Assembly (NCBI GenBank): GCA_964538485.1
Contig: CAZIHJ010000014.1
Coordinates: 1-43,124 of the forward strand
DNA: 43,124 bases
Source: JBJXHC01 sp964538485
GTDB lineage: Bacteria; Bacteroidota; Ignavibacteria; UBA10030; UBA6906
Reading direction: 5' to 3'
Shown here: piece after piece, positions 7,394-15,946 of the stretch
Position numbering within the stretch: position 1 is the stretch's first letter
Layout of the letters: each line of letters opens with the position of its first letter
The notes under the pieces: model-generated
What the model was told of the DNA's origin: nothing
Databases searched by the model: none
The model's input: the letters and a program-made list of their open reading frames with translations, nothing else
Translations under genes and position numbers: made by a program

Positions 7394-8427
7394 ATACTAT
7401 TGATCCCGGTACCGGACTGTTGTTCGGTCTGGTTGTCGTCGCAGTACTGGGCATCGTCGTATGGCCGCGCATCGGACTATGGGCGCGTTGGCAGGACGCG
7501 CGCCGGACAACCCATCGCGTGCTCATCGAAGATGCTCTGAAACACTTATATGATTGTGAATACAAGAACCTGGTGTGTACGCAACAGAGTATATCCGGTG
7601 CCTTGAGAATATCCGGTGATGAAGTAACTTCGTTGTTGTCCGGACTTGAGTCACACCGGCTGGTGAGGCTCGACGGCGACACGTTTGTACTGACGGAAGA
7701 CGGACGCTCGTACGCTCTGCGTATCATCCGCACACACAGGTTATGGGAACGCTACCTTGCAGATGAAACGGGGGTGAAGGAAACCGATTGGCACCACGAA
7801 GCAGAGCAGAAAGAACACCAGCTTACACCGACACAGGTGGACGCGCTTGCAACTCAGATGGGGAACCCGCGGTTCGACCCGCACGGCGACCCGATCCCGA
7901 CAGCTTCCGGCGACCTGCCTGCGCGGAAGGGTCAACCGATGACACAGCTCCAACGCGGCGAAACGGCGCAGATCATCCACATTGAAGATGAGCCCGACGC
8001 GGTGTACGCCCAACTGGTTGCGCTCGGACTCTCTCCCGGTATGTCGCTGAGGATACTTGATGCATCGCATGAGCGAATCCACTTCGAGGCGGATGGCGTG
8101 GAATCTGTGTTGGCACCGATTGTGGCGGCGAATGTTACTGTGACGGTGCAGCAAACGCAGGTGGCGACGGAAGGTCCGTACGAGACACTGGCTGAGCTTT
8201 CGCCTGGGGAGTCGGCAGAGGTTGTAGGCATCGCGCGCAGATGCCGTGGTCAACAACGCAGGCGCCTTATGGATCTCGGGATTCTTCCCGGAACCCGGGT
8301 TACGGCGGAAATGCGAAGCGCGAGCGGGGACCCGACAGCGTACGTGATTCGGGGGGCGATGATCGCACTCCGGCGTACTCACGCAGGTATGATCAATATT
8401 CGAAGAGAGAATGGTGAAGGGAAATGA
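7390..8427 (+). CDS. Membrane-anchored DtxR-like protein fused to two FeoA domains
   Basis: 345 residues. One N-terminal membrane helix (about 9-29) is followed by a basic segment (WARWQDARRTTHR), a DtxR-like winged helix (43-105), a dimerisation/metal domain (110-172, ending FDPHGDPIP as in the preceding protein), a degenerate FeoA/SH3 domain (184-254) and a canonical FeoA domain (263-337: LMDLGILPGTRV, GDPTAYVIRGAMIALR). The metal ligands of the soluble paralogue are kept: Asp48, His116, Glu120, His136, Glu139, Glu142 and His143. There is no separate feoA gene, so this protein probably supplies the FeoA function to FeoB while sensing metal at the membrane. It overlaps both neighbours by four bases. 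Whether it still binds DNA is open, because the recognition helix (ISGDEVTSLLSGL) differs from the paralogue. Confidence 0.85.
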   Translation: MNTIDPGTGLLFGLVVVAVLGIVVWPRIGLWARWQDARRTTHRVLIEDALKHLYDCEYKNLVCTQQSISGALRISGDEVTSLLSGLESHRLVRLDGDTFVLTEDGRSYALRIIRTHRLWERYLADETGVKETDWHHEAEQKEHQLTPTQVDALATQMGNPRFDPHGDPIPTASGDLPARKGQPMTQLQRGETAQIIHIEDEPDAVYAQLVALGLSPGMSLRILDASHERIHFEADGVESVLAPIVAANVTVTVQQTQVATEGPYETLAELSPGESAEVVGIARRCRGQQRRRLMDLGILPGTRVTAEMRSASGDPTAYVIRGAMIALRRTHAGMINIRRENGEGK

Positions 8428-9251
8428 CTCAGCAAACTTCAACAGGATGTGAGACATGTCCGGCGCACAACAAAGGAAACCTGGTGCGTCTGGGAGTGAA
8501 TATGGAAGGATCAGACTTCGTCGTTGCTCTTGCGGGGAATCCCAATACGGGTAAGAGCACGGTATTTAATGCGCTCACAGGACTTCACCAGCATACCGGA
8601 AACTGGCCCGGCAAAACAGTTACGAGAGCGGAAGGCGGTTTTCTCTACAACGAGAAGCGCTACAAAATTGTCGATCTCCCCGGAACCTATTCATTGCTTT
8701 CAACAAGCACAGACGAAGACGTTGCCCGCAATTTTATTCTTTTCGGACAGCCGGATGTGACGGTGATCGTCGTTGACGCAACCCGGCTTGAACGCAACCT
8801 CAATCTCGTACTGCAAGTACTGGAAATCACTGATCGTGCCGTGGTGTGCCTTAACCTTGTTGATGAAGCGAAACGCCACGGGATTACAGTGGATGAAAGA
8901 CTGCTGACAAAACATCTGGGCGTTCCCGTTGTGCCTGCGGCGGCGAGGCAGGGAGTTGGTATTCAAGATCTGTTGAAGGCCATTAATGATGTTGCAACCG
9001 GTGCCTTTATCTGCAAACCGCACCGGATTCGAACGCGCTCGGTGCCTCTGGAGCGCTCGATTGCTCAGCTTGCGGAACAGGTGGAGCAGTTGTACCCGGG
9101 TCTCGGCAACGCGCGATGGGTTGCTCTCAGGTTGCTGGAAGGGGACGAGCGAATCATTGAGGCAACACGCAACGGTGAGTTGGGAGATTTGGTACAACTC
9201 AACGGGGGTCAGAACGCAGGCGAGATGATAGAAGAAGGATCAGCCACATGA
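8424..9251 (+). CDS. feoB: FeoB GTPase half (N-terminal G domain plus GDI region)
   Basis: 275 residues. G1 is GNPNTGKST (38-46), G2 Thr65 in NWPGKTVT, G3 DLPG (84-87), G4 NLVD (144-147) and G5 around PAAARQG (171-177). A helical guanine-dissociation-inhibitor-like region follows to about 260. This is the cytoplasmic GTPase that drives ferrous iron import. In most bacteria it is fused to the membrane channel; here it ends with its own stop, which overlaps the start of the membrane half (ATGA). An N-terminal extension carries CETCPAH (Cys9, Cys12, His15), a CxxCxxH pattern that could bind metal. The start codon overlaps the stop of the FeoA-fusion gene. Confidence 0.9.
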   Translation: MTQQTSTGCETCPAHNKGNLVRLGVNMEGSDFVVALAGNPNTGKSTVFNALTGLHQHTGNWPGKTVTRAEGGFLYNEKRYKIVDLPGTYSLLSTSTDEDVARNFILFGQPDVTVIVVDATRLERNLNLVLQVLEITDRAVVCLNLVDEAKRHGITVDERLLTKHLGVPVVPAAARQGVGIQDLLKAINDVATGAFICKPHRIRTRSVPLERSIAQLAEQVEQLYPGLGNARWVALRLLEGDERIIEATRNGELGDLVQLNGGQNAGEMIEEGSAT

Positions 9252-10681
9252 CCGGAATACCTGTCGCAGATGAAATACTGAAAAAAGCTAACACCCTCCG
9301 CTGGGAAATTGGTGAGGGATTCCATGACACATTAATGGAATCCATCTACACCGACGCGGCAAGCATTGCAGATACGGTTGTCACTCGTTCCAATGAGAAG
9401 CCGAAGTTTAACTGGGACCGTGCGCTTGACCGTGTGTTGACCAGCCGTTGGACAGGTTTCCCGATGATGCTGTTGTTGCTCGGCATAGTTTTTTGGTTGA
9501 CGATTGCTGGTGCTAATGTCCCATCGGCGTTACTGGCAGACCTTCTCATTGATACCCTGCATCCGATTCTCAAATCACTTGCAGATGGCGTCGGGATGCC
9601 CTGGTGGTTATCGGGGTTTCTATTGGATGGTGTGTACCTCGCAGCGGCGTGGGTCATCAGCGTCATGTTGCCCCCCATGGCGATCTTCTTTCCTCTCTTT
9701 ACGTTACTGGAAGACTTCGGCTATCTGCCGCGGGTTGCCTTCAACCTCGATAATCTGTTCCGCAAATCCGGCGCTCACGGTAAGCAGGCACTCTCCATGA
9801 CCATGGGGTATGGATGCAACGCGGCGGGCGTTATTGCCACGCGAATCATCGACAGTCCGCGTGAACGACTCATTGCCATCATCACGAACAATTTTGCCCT
9901 GTGTAACGGCCGATGGCCAACACAGATCCTGATTGCATCATTGTTCATCGGGGCATTGGCTCCGGCGGCGCTCGGCGGACTTGTCTCCGCAGCGGCCGTG
10001 GTATCCATTGCGCTCTTCGGTATTGCATTGACTTTCATAACCTCATGGTTTCTTTCGCGCACTGTGCTCAAAGGTGAGGCCTCGTCCTTCAGTCTTGAAT
10101 TACCGCCGTACCGGCCTCCGAGAATCCTGCAAACACTCTACACGTCCCTGATCGACCGGACGATTATTGTTCTCTGGCGTGCCGTCGTCTTTGCGGCTCC
10201 GGCCGGTGCCGTCATCTGGTTACTCGCGAATATCCATGTTGCTGACCTGAGTCTCGCCGAGCATGCCATCAACTGGATGAATCCGTTTGGGTTATTGATT
10301 GGATTAAACGGCGTCATTCTTCTGGCATACATTATTGCCATTCCGGCAAACGAAATCATCATTCCCACCATCTTGATGTTGACAGTATTGGGTTCAGGAG
10401 TGGCGGGGGTGGGTGAAGGCGCGGGTGTGATGTTCGAGCTTGAAGACTCGCTCGCATACATGTCAGTATTTAACGCCGGGGGATGGACACTGCTGACCGC
10501 CGTGAACCTGATGCTCTTCAGTCTTGTGCATAATCCATGTTCGACCACCATCTATACCATCTACAAAGAAACCGGCAGTGTAAAGTGGACCCTCGTAGCG
10601 TCGCTTCTTCCTGTCGTCATGGGAATGGCATTGTGTTTCTTCGTTGCCCAGATTTGGAGACTGATAGGAGGGATGGGTTAA
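9248..10681 (+). CDS. feoB: FeoB membrane half (ferrous iron permease domain)
   Basis: 477 residues, starting with an amphipathic linker (to about 65, ending DRALDRVLTSRWTG) that matches the region just before the FeoB channel. The two Gate-type repeats follow. Family residues are recognisable: EDFGYLPRVAFNLDNLFRK, MGYGCNAAGVIATR with the conserved GCN cysteine, SPRERLIAIITNNFALCNGR with the second conserved cysteine, and a late repeat ending in SLVHNPCSTTIYTIYKETG. It should form the Fe(II) pore in the inner membrane. It is coupled to the GTPase half by a four-base overlap, which argues for a genuine two-gene FeoB. Its TAA stop shares one base with the ATG of the cytochrome gene. Confidence 0.9.
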   Translation: MTGIPVADEILKKANTLRWEIGEGFHDTLMESIYTDAASIADTVVTRSNEKPKFNWDRALDRVLTSRWTGFPMMLLLLGIVFWLTIAGANVPSALLADLLIDTLHPILKSLADGVGMPWWLSGFLLDGVYLAAAWVISVMLPPMAIFFPLFTLLEDFGYLPRVAFNLDNLFRKSGAHGKQALSMTMGYGCNAAGVIATRIIDSPRERLIAIITNNFALCNGRWPTQILIASLFIGALAPAALGGLVSAAAVVSIALFGIALTFITSWFLSRTVLKGEASSFSLELPPYRPPRILQTLYTSLIDRTIIVLWRAVVFAAPAGAVIWLLANIHVADLSLAEHAINWMNPFGLLIGLNGVILLAYIIAIPANEIIIPTILMLTVLGSGVAGVGEGAGVMFELEDSLAYMSVFNAGGWTLLTAVNLMLFSLVHNPCSTTIYTIYKETGSVKWTLVASLLPVVMGMALCFFVAQIWRLIGGMG

Positions 10682-11916
10682 TGAGTGTCTATCGACGAAC
10701 ATTCTCCACCCTTGGTACGGTGACAATTCTGCTCGCATGTGCTGTCGTCGGTTGCGATAAGTTGTTGACTGAAACACCACCGGAAGATCAATCTTTTGAT
10801 GGGCCGATAGACGGACTGACGAACGAACAGCGCGCAATTTTTGTGAGAGGCGACGAAGCATTTGGTGAGGTCTTTACGTTCCGGACCGGATTGGGGCCAT
10901 TATTCAACCAGGCATCGTGCGAGCGTTGTCATGTTGGTGATGGGAGAGGACATCCAACCACCAATCTGAAACGATTTGGATTTAATCGCGGCGATGGGAC
11001 GTTCGACGTGATGGTTGAATATGGTGGCCCGCAACTGCAGGAACGAAGTATGCCGGGCTATCCGGCGGAAGAAATTCCCGCGGGTGCAAATGCAATCTCT
11101 GTCCGGGGCGGACCTCTCGTCGTCGGGCTGGGTTTGATCGAGGCAATCCCGGATCAGGCAATTCTCAACCATGCAGATCCTACCGATGCCAACGGCGACG
11201 GCATTTCAGGTCGCCCGAATCTTGTCGCCGCGCCTGAGTTTCTCGCACTTGAACCGGGTCCATACAACGGCAACTACCTGGGTCGTTTTGGAAGGAAAGC
11301 CGGTGCCTTGAATTTGCTCCAACAGGTGGCGAACGCTTATCATCAGGACATGGGTATTACGTCCGATTTTCTGCCCGTTGAAAACCATAACCCTCTTGCT
11401 GGTGGAACTGGTGGCGACCCCGTTCCCGATCCCGAGGTTCCGGCCGCGATAGTTCATGACGTTGTGTTTTATCTGAAGACGCTGCGACCGCCAACCAGAC
11501 GCAACGCAACCGATCCGACAGTCCTTTTGGGCAGTCAGGTTTTCGAGAGCATCGGCTGCGCGAAGTGTCATGTGCCAACGATGACTACAGGCCCGCATCC
11601 CATTCAGGCGCTTGCCAACAAGGAAGTGCACTTGTACTCCGACCTTCTGCTCCATGATATGGGGCCCGATCTTGCTGACAATTTTATTGAAGGCGATGCA
11701 TCGGGATCGGAATGGAGAACAACACCATTGTGGGGGCTGGGCATTGTGGAGAATGTTCTTGGTGGCACGGCCTCTTACCTTCATGATGGAAGGACGTCAG
11801 ATCTTCGCACGGTGATTGATCTGCACAAAGGAGAAGCGGATTCGAGCCGCGTTTCTTTTCAGCAACTTCCCACTGCTGAACAGGATGCCTTGCTCGTATT
11901 CCTGAAGTCACTATGA
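10681..11916 (+). CDS. Di-heme cytochrome c lipoprotein, DUF1111/di-heme oxidoreductase family
   Basis: 411 residues. A lipoprotein signal (ILLACAVVGC, lipidated cysteine at 20 or 25) precedes a domain with two c-type heme motifs, CERCH (80-84) and CAKCH (293-297). Between them are landmarks of the DUF1111 di-heme family: FNQASCERCHVGDGRG, the Asp/Asn-rich DPTDANGDGISGRPN (calcium-site-like), and a C-terminal TPLWGLG...YLHDGR. It should be a periplasmic electron-transfer protein or peroxidase-like enzyme; its partner is not known. The start is ATG at 10681, overlapping the FeoB stop by one base, and the end overlaps the Rieske start. Members of this family are known from iron-related loci next to imelysin-like proteins (from memory); here the partner is Feo. 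Confidence 0.88.
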   Translation: MSVYRRTFSTLGTVTILLACAVVGCDKLLTETPPEDQSFDGPIDGLTNEQRAIFVRGDEAFGEVFTFRTGLGPLFNQASCERCHVGDGRGHPTTNLKRFGFNRGDGTFDVMVEYGGPQLQERSMPGYPAEEIPAGANAISVRGGPLVVGLGLIEAIPDQAILNHADPTDANGDGISGRPNLVAAPEFLALEPGPYNGNYLGRFGRKAGALNLLQQVANAYHQDMGITSDFLPVENHNPLAGGTGGDPVPDPEVPAAIVHDVVFYLKTLRPPTRRNATDPTVLLGSQVFESIGCAKCHVPTMTTGPHPIQALANKEVHLYSDLLLHDMGPDLADNFIEGDASGSEWRTTPLWGLGIVENVLGGTASYLHDGRTSDLRTVIDLHKGEADSSRVSFQQLPTAEQDALLVFLKSL

Positions 11917-12359
11917 TATCGAGACGAACTTTCATCAAATCCACAGCAGTAGTCGCGGGAACCGGTATTCTTGCTCAATATCTGTCGGCCGCAGGGGGAT
12001 GTGCCCCCGCAGCACGAACGGTTACGGTCCCGACCGTCAACAACAAGATCGTGCTGATGCTTTCAGAGCTTCCGGAACTTGCTGATCCGGCCTCGTATGT
12101 CAAGGTCATGGTCAACCAATACCCTCATCCGATTTATCTTTTCAGGATTCATGATGAATACATCGCGGTTCTCAGCACATGCACACACAACGGATGTGAG
12201 GTGAGGAAACTCCGGGGCGGGTTTGAATGTCCGTGTCACGGTTCAGAGTATGACCTGTGGGGCAATGTTCAAGGAGGTCCGGCACCGGAACCATTGGAGC
12301 GATTCAATGTGGAGAGGGTGGGTGACAGACTGGAATTTTTCCTGGAAGGTACAACATGA
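11913..12359 (+). CDS. Tat-exported Rieske [2Fe-2S] protein
   Basis: 148 residues. A twin-arginine signal (SRRTFIK then a hydrophobic stretch to about 28, with Cys30 after AAGG) leads to a Rieske domain. Box 1 is CTHNGC (ligands Cys90 and His92), box 2 is CPCHGS (ligands Cys106 and His109), and Cys95 and Cys108 can form the stabilising disulfide. It is folded with its cluster before export, then held at the periplasmic face of the membrane. A cytochrome b or oxygenase partner is not encoded here. The immediate four-base overlaps with the di-heme cytochrome gene and the porin gene suggest it exchanges electrons with the cytochrome. The redox partner is inferred from order only. Confidence 0.9.
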   Translation: MISRRTFIKSTAVVAGTGILAQYLSAAGGCAPAARTVTVPTVNNKIVLMLSELPELADPASYVKVMVNQYPHPIYLFRIHDEYIAVLSTCTHNGCEVRKLRGGFECPCHGSEYDLWGNVQGGPAPEPLERFNVERVGDRLEFFLEGTT

Positions 12360-13516
12360 AACTGATTCTGTCTGTGATGGTTGCTTGCCTGTTTGTTGTG
12401 GTTTCTGCATTCAGTCAGGACACCACCGCGCATCCGGCCGTAAAAGGCGGAATCTATGATCGGCCGTACCTTGTTCAACCATCGTCCCGTCTTGCTATTG
12501 GTGGTTACGCGGAAACTATGCTGAGGTCCGAGTATGCCGATGGTGTTCATGAGAACATCTCTTTCGAAGCGCGCCGCTTCAATATTTTCTTTTTCTCATC
12601 AATTTCCCCCTTGATTAAACTGACCTCCGAACTTGAGTTCGAACATGGTACGGAGGAGATCAAACTGGAAACGGCCTTGATTGACCTGCTCCTTCATGAA
12701 GCGTTGAACGTACGCGGCGGGATCATTCTCTCGCCTCTCGGGAGATTCAATATTTCTCATGACAGCCCGAGGAATGAATTCACCGACCGGCCACTGGTCT
12801 CAACGCAAATCATCCCCACGACACTTTCCGAGGCGGGCTTCGGTGTTCATGGCCTGCTGTATCCCATCTACGACCACAGACTGACATACGAAATGTATCT
12901 GGTGAACGGTTTTACCGACGACGTGGTGCTTACTGGAGACGGAACATTCATCCCGGCGGGTAGGCCTGTGGCATTTGAAGAGGATAACAACGGGAATCTC
13001 GCTTTCGTTGGACGTCTTGCCGTCAGCCCGGAGTTTGGCGGAGAGTTGGGTGGTTCGCTTCACACGGGATTCTACAATACGTTCAAGAAGGACGGGCTTG
13101 ATGTTGACGCGGCCCGAAGACTGACGATCGCTGCTGTCGATTGGAGCTACGATCTCGGAGATGTCTCTTTGATCGGTGAGTATGCGCATGCGCGTATAGA
13201 AATCCCTGCTTCATTACAGGGACTATTTGCAGAGCGCCAGCAGGGCGTGTATCTTCAATTGATGTACCGGGCACTCCAGGGCGTTCTTCCGATGTTTCCC
13301 CGGTCTGTTCTTGGCGTAGGAGTGAGATATGACTATGTCGATATGGACGCTGATACACACGGAAGTGATACCCATCGATTGACGGCAGGTGTAAATGTCC
13401 GACTGGTTCCGGAAACGGTTGTCAAGTTGGACTACCAGCATGATTGGTCGTTCGACAGAATCAACAATGAGTCCAAATCCGCGGTGGTTCAATTTGGAAT
13501 AGCAACGTACTTCTAA
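12356..13516 (+). CDS. Outer-membrane beta-barrel porin, OprP/OprO-like
   Basis: 386 residues with a clear signal peptide (MKLILSVMVACLFVVVSAFSQ). Alternating amphipathic strands run the whole length (ISFEARRFNIFFFSS, LTSELEFEHGTEEIKLE, ALNVRGGIILSPLGRFN), and the chain ends in a terminal aromatic (VQFGIATYF) as outer-membrane barrels do. The layout resembles phosphate-selective porin-like proteins seen in many Gram-negative genomes. It overlaps the Rieske stop by four bases and is the last gene of the overlapping iron operon. That suggests it admits the iron species, or an anion or chelate needed with it, into the periplasm. The substrate is not determined by the sequence. Confidence 0.8.
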   Translation: MKLILSVMVACLFVVVSAFSQDTTAHPAVKGGIYDRPYLVQPSSRLAIGGYAETMLRSEYADGVHENISFEARRFNIFFFSSISPLIKLTSELEFEHGTEEIKLETALIDLLLHEALNVRGGIILSPLGRFNISHDSPRNEFTDRPLVSTQIIPTTLSEAGFGVHGLLYPIYDHRLTYEMYLVNGFTDDVVLTGDGTFIPAGRPVAFEEDNNGNLAFVGRLAVSPEFGGELGGSLHTGFYNTFKKDGLDVDAARRLTIAAVDWSYDLGDVSLIGEYAHARIEIPASLQGLFAERQQGVYLQLMYRALQGVLPMFPRSVLGVGVRYDYVDMDADTHGSDTHRLTAGVNVRLVPETVVKLDYQHDWSFDRINNESKSAVVQFGIATYF

Positions 13517-13526
13517 ATTCCGGGTG

Positions 13527-15878
13527 ATGAATCTTCGTTTGCGATCATTCCTATTTGTTTCCGCCTCTGTCTTATCATCCGCCTTGTTTATAAATGGGCA
13601 GGAAGGTGGAGAGGAAATCTACCAACCCATTTCAGTTTTCAAGGGAGCATCAATTCCCGCAGACGAGTGGTTTGAACGCCAGCGCGCATTTCCGTTCGAT
13701 GAACTCCCGGTCGGGGAATATCACAAAGCACTTCGTTATGTTCAAACCCGGTTGACCCAACCGTTTGATCGGCAATCGGGCTTGTCATGGACGCTCGCCG
13801 GTCCCACAAACATCGAGGGGCGAATTACTACCATTGCCATCGATCCAACGAATCCGCTCATTGTTTTTGCCGGGTCTGCCAATGGTGGAGTGTGGAAGTC
13901 TACCAACTTCTGTCAGACGTGGCGTAGTGTCTTTGACAATCAGAACACGTCCTCCATTGGCGCTCTCGCAATTGATCCCGCAAATCCCGATGTCATCTAT
14001 TGTGGTACGGGTGAGGCAAACTCCCTGCGGAGTTACTATCCGGGAACAGGTCTGTACAGATCTACCGATGCAGGAATCAGTTGGACGGTACTTGGTTTGG
14101 AGCAAACGTTCAGCATCGCGAATATTGCCATCAATCCCTTCAACCCACAGGAATTATTTGTCGCGGCCGTTGGCTCGCTGAGAAGAAAAACAGTGGAACG
14201 CGGCATCTACAAATCGACAGACGGCGGAACAACGTGGAGCCAATCATTATTTATCGCCGACTCCATCGGCGCGATTGATGTCGTGCTGGATCCGTCCAAT
14301 CCCACTAAAGTCTTTGCCGCAATGTGGGAACGTCAACGACGCGAAGATTATGTGAAGTACGGCGGTCCGGGCAGCGCGTTGTATGTTTCGACAAACAGCG
14401 GCGCATCGTGGAATGTTGTGAACGGCGGCTTCCCCTCCAATCAAGCAACTCTCGGACGGATATCCGTCGACATATGCGCTCTTGCCCCATCAGTATTGTA
14501 TGCCCTCACCGCGAACGCCAGTGGCACGAACAGGGGATTGTACAAGTCCACAGATGGCGGAGTGAACTGGGTGTTCATCAACGCGTCGGTTGGCAGTTCG
14601 TCTTCGTANNNNNNNNNNNNNNNNNNNNNNNNNNNNNNNNNNNNNNNNNNNNNNNNNNNNNNNNNNNNNNNNNNNNNNNNNNNNNNNNNNNNNNNNNNNN
14701 NNNNNNNNCTTGGTGGCACTCAGGATAACGGTACAGTGAGATCAGCAACTGGCGGACTGAACACATGGCAGGATATTTACGGCGGCGATGGATTTTATTG
14801 CCTGATTGACTATACCGATCCGACCAAAGTCTATGCGTCATCCCAGTATGGTGGCCTTGGAAGATCAACGGATGGCGGTGTGTTGTTTTCAACCGGAACA
14901 TCCGGCCTCGACTTGTCTTTTACAAACTGGATGACGCCGTTCGTCATGGACAAGAATAACCCTCTCGTGCTCTACTGTGGAACGTACAAGATGCACAGGT
15001 CAACAAACGGCATGCAATCGTGGACGCCGATCAGCGGTGACCTTGCGAACGGGCATGTTGAATTCTTCGGCTCAATCACTACGGTCGATGTGGCGAAATC
15101 GAATCCCGATGTAATCTATTGTGGAACGGATGATGCCAACGTGTGGCGGACGACAAATGGTGGCTCAGTATGGACGAAGATCAACAATGGACTCCCCATC
15201 CGATGGGTCACGCGTGTCGCTGTTGACCCCGATTCGGCCAACGTGTGTTACGTGACGCTCTCGGGATACAAGATCGATACTACCGGTTCGCACATTTATC
15301 GGACAACGAACTATGGATCAACATGGACGTCAATCAGCGGCAACCTGCCGGATGCCCCGATCAACGACGTCATTATTGACCCGTTGGACAGCCGCACGTT
15401 GTACATTGCAACAGACGTCGGTGTGTTGTACTCCTCGAACCTTGGAGAATCCTGGCAAATACTGGCTGCCGGCTTGCCGACGAGTGCCCCGTGCCACGAT
15501 CTGACCCTGCATGAAGCCTCGAGAAAGCTCGTCGTCTGGACGCATGGCCGGAGTGCATTTGCAACAACTCTTCCACCACCGAACAGTGCAGACGAAATGC
15601 CAATGCCGTATCCCCGCGTCCTCCGTCTGTCCCAGAATTACCCCAACCCGTTTAATCCGAAAACACGTATCACCTATCAACAAACAATGACCGATTGGGT
15701 GACACTCAAGGTGTTTGACGTGTCGGGACGTGAAGTAGCCGTACTACTCGACGAAGTCAAGGAGCCGGGCGAATATTCGGTCTCGTTCGATGCATCGTCG
15801 CTTGCTTCGGGCGTGTATCTCTACCGTTTAGCCGCAGGCGGGTTTATCCAGACGAGGAAAATGGTGTTGATGAGGTAG
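13527..15878 (+). CDS. Secreted BNR/sortilin-like propeller protein with T9SS-type sorting domain, holed by a gap
   Basis: About 783 residues as assembled. A signal peptide (FLFVSASVLSSALFINGQ) is followed by many BNR/Asp-box-type units (GGVWKSTNFCQTW, GLYRSTDAGISW, GIYKSTDGGTTW, ALYVSTNSGASW), as in sortilin/VPS10-like beta-propellers. The C-terminus is a sorting domain (NYPNPFNPKTRITY...VFDVSGREV...LASGVYLYRL...TRKMVLMR) expected to route it through the type IX system. The 100-N gap falls where the paralogue at 38421-42881 has about 121 residues, so the real protein is roughly 90 residues longer. GTG at 13524 is in frame, but ATG at 13527 is preferred. It starts 10 bases after the porin and may ride on the iron operon transcript. 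Confidence 0.85.
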   Translation: MNLRLRSFLFVSASVLSSALFINGQEGGEEIYQPISVFKGASIPADEWFERQRAFPFDELPVGEYHKALRYVQTRLTQPFDRQSGLSWTLAGPTNIEGRITTIAIDPTNPLIVFAGSANGGVWKSTNFCQTWRSVFDNQNTSSIGALAIDPANPDVIYCGTGEANSLRSYYPGTGLYRSTDAGISWTVLGLEQTFSIANIAINPFNPQELFVAAVGSLRRKTVERGIYKSTDGGTTWSQSLFIADSIGAIDVVLDPSNPTKVFAAMWERQRREDYVKYGGPGSALYVSTNSGASWNVVNGGFPSNQATLGRISVDICALAPSVLYALTANASGTNRGLYKSTDGGVNWVFINASVGSSSSXXXXXXXXXXXXXXXXXXXXXXXXXXXXXXXXXXLGGTQDNGTVRSATGGLNTWQDIYGGDGFYCLIDYTDPTKVYASSQYGGLGRSTDGGVLFSTGTSGLDLSFTNWMTPFVMDKNNPLVLYCGTYKMHRSTNGMQSWTPISGDLANGHVEFFGSITTVDVAKSNPDVIYCGTDDANVWRTTNGGSVWTKINNGLPIRWVTRVAVDPDSANVCYVTLSGYKIDTTGSHIYRTTNYGSTWTSISGNLPDAPINDVIIDPLDSRTLYIATDVGVLYSSNLGESWQILAAGLPTSAPCHDLTLHEASRKLVVWTHGRSAFATTLPPPNSADEMPMPYPRVLRLSQNYPNPFNPKTRITYQQTMTDWVTLKVFDVSGREVAVLLDEVKEPGEYSVSFDASSLASGVYLYRLAAGGFIQTRKMVLMR
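14609..14708. other. Assembly gap (100 N)
   Basis: Exactly 100 N inside a BNR-repeat gene. Aligning flanks with the paralogue on the minus strand (between SSQG and LGGLQDNGT) predicts about 360 missing bases. Near-identical BNR repeats are a likely cause of the break. Confidence 0.98.
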
Positions 15879-15946
15879 AAGAGCGGAAGGGGAAAAGCGA
15901 AAAACGGAAAGCGGAGCCGGAAGTCGAGAGCCCGGGGGGACAGTTG

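Noticed and set aside
9240..9260. Frameshift breaking a single feoB
   Set aside because: The ATGA overlap is the same junction used through the operon, and both halves are complete at the expected domain boundary.
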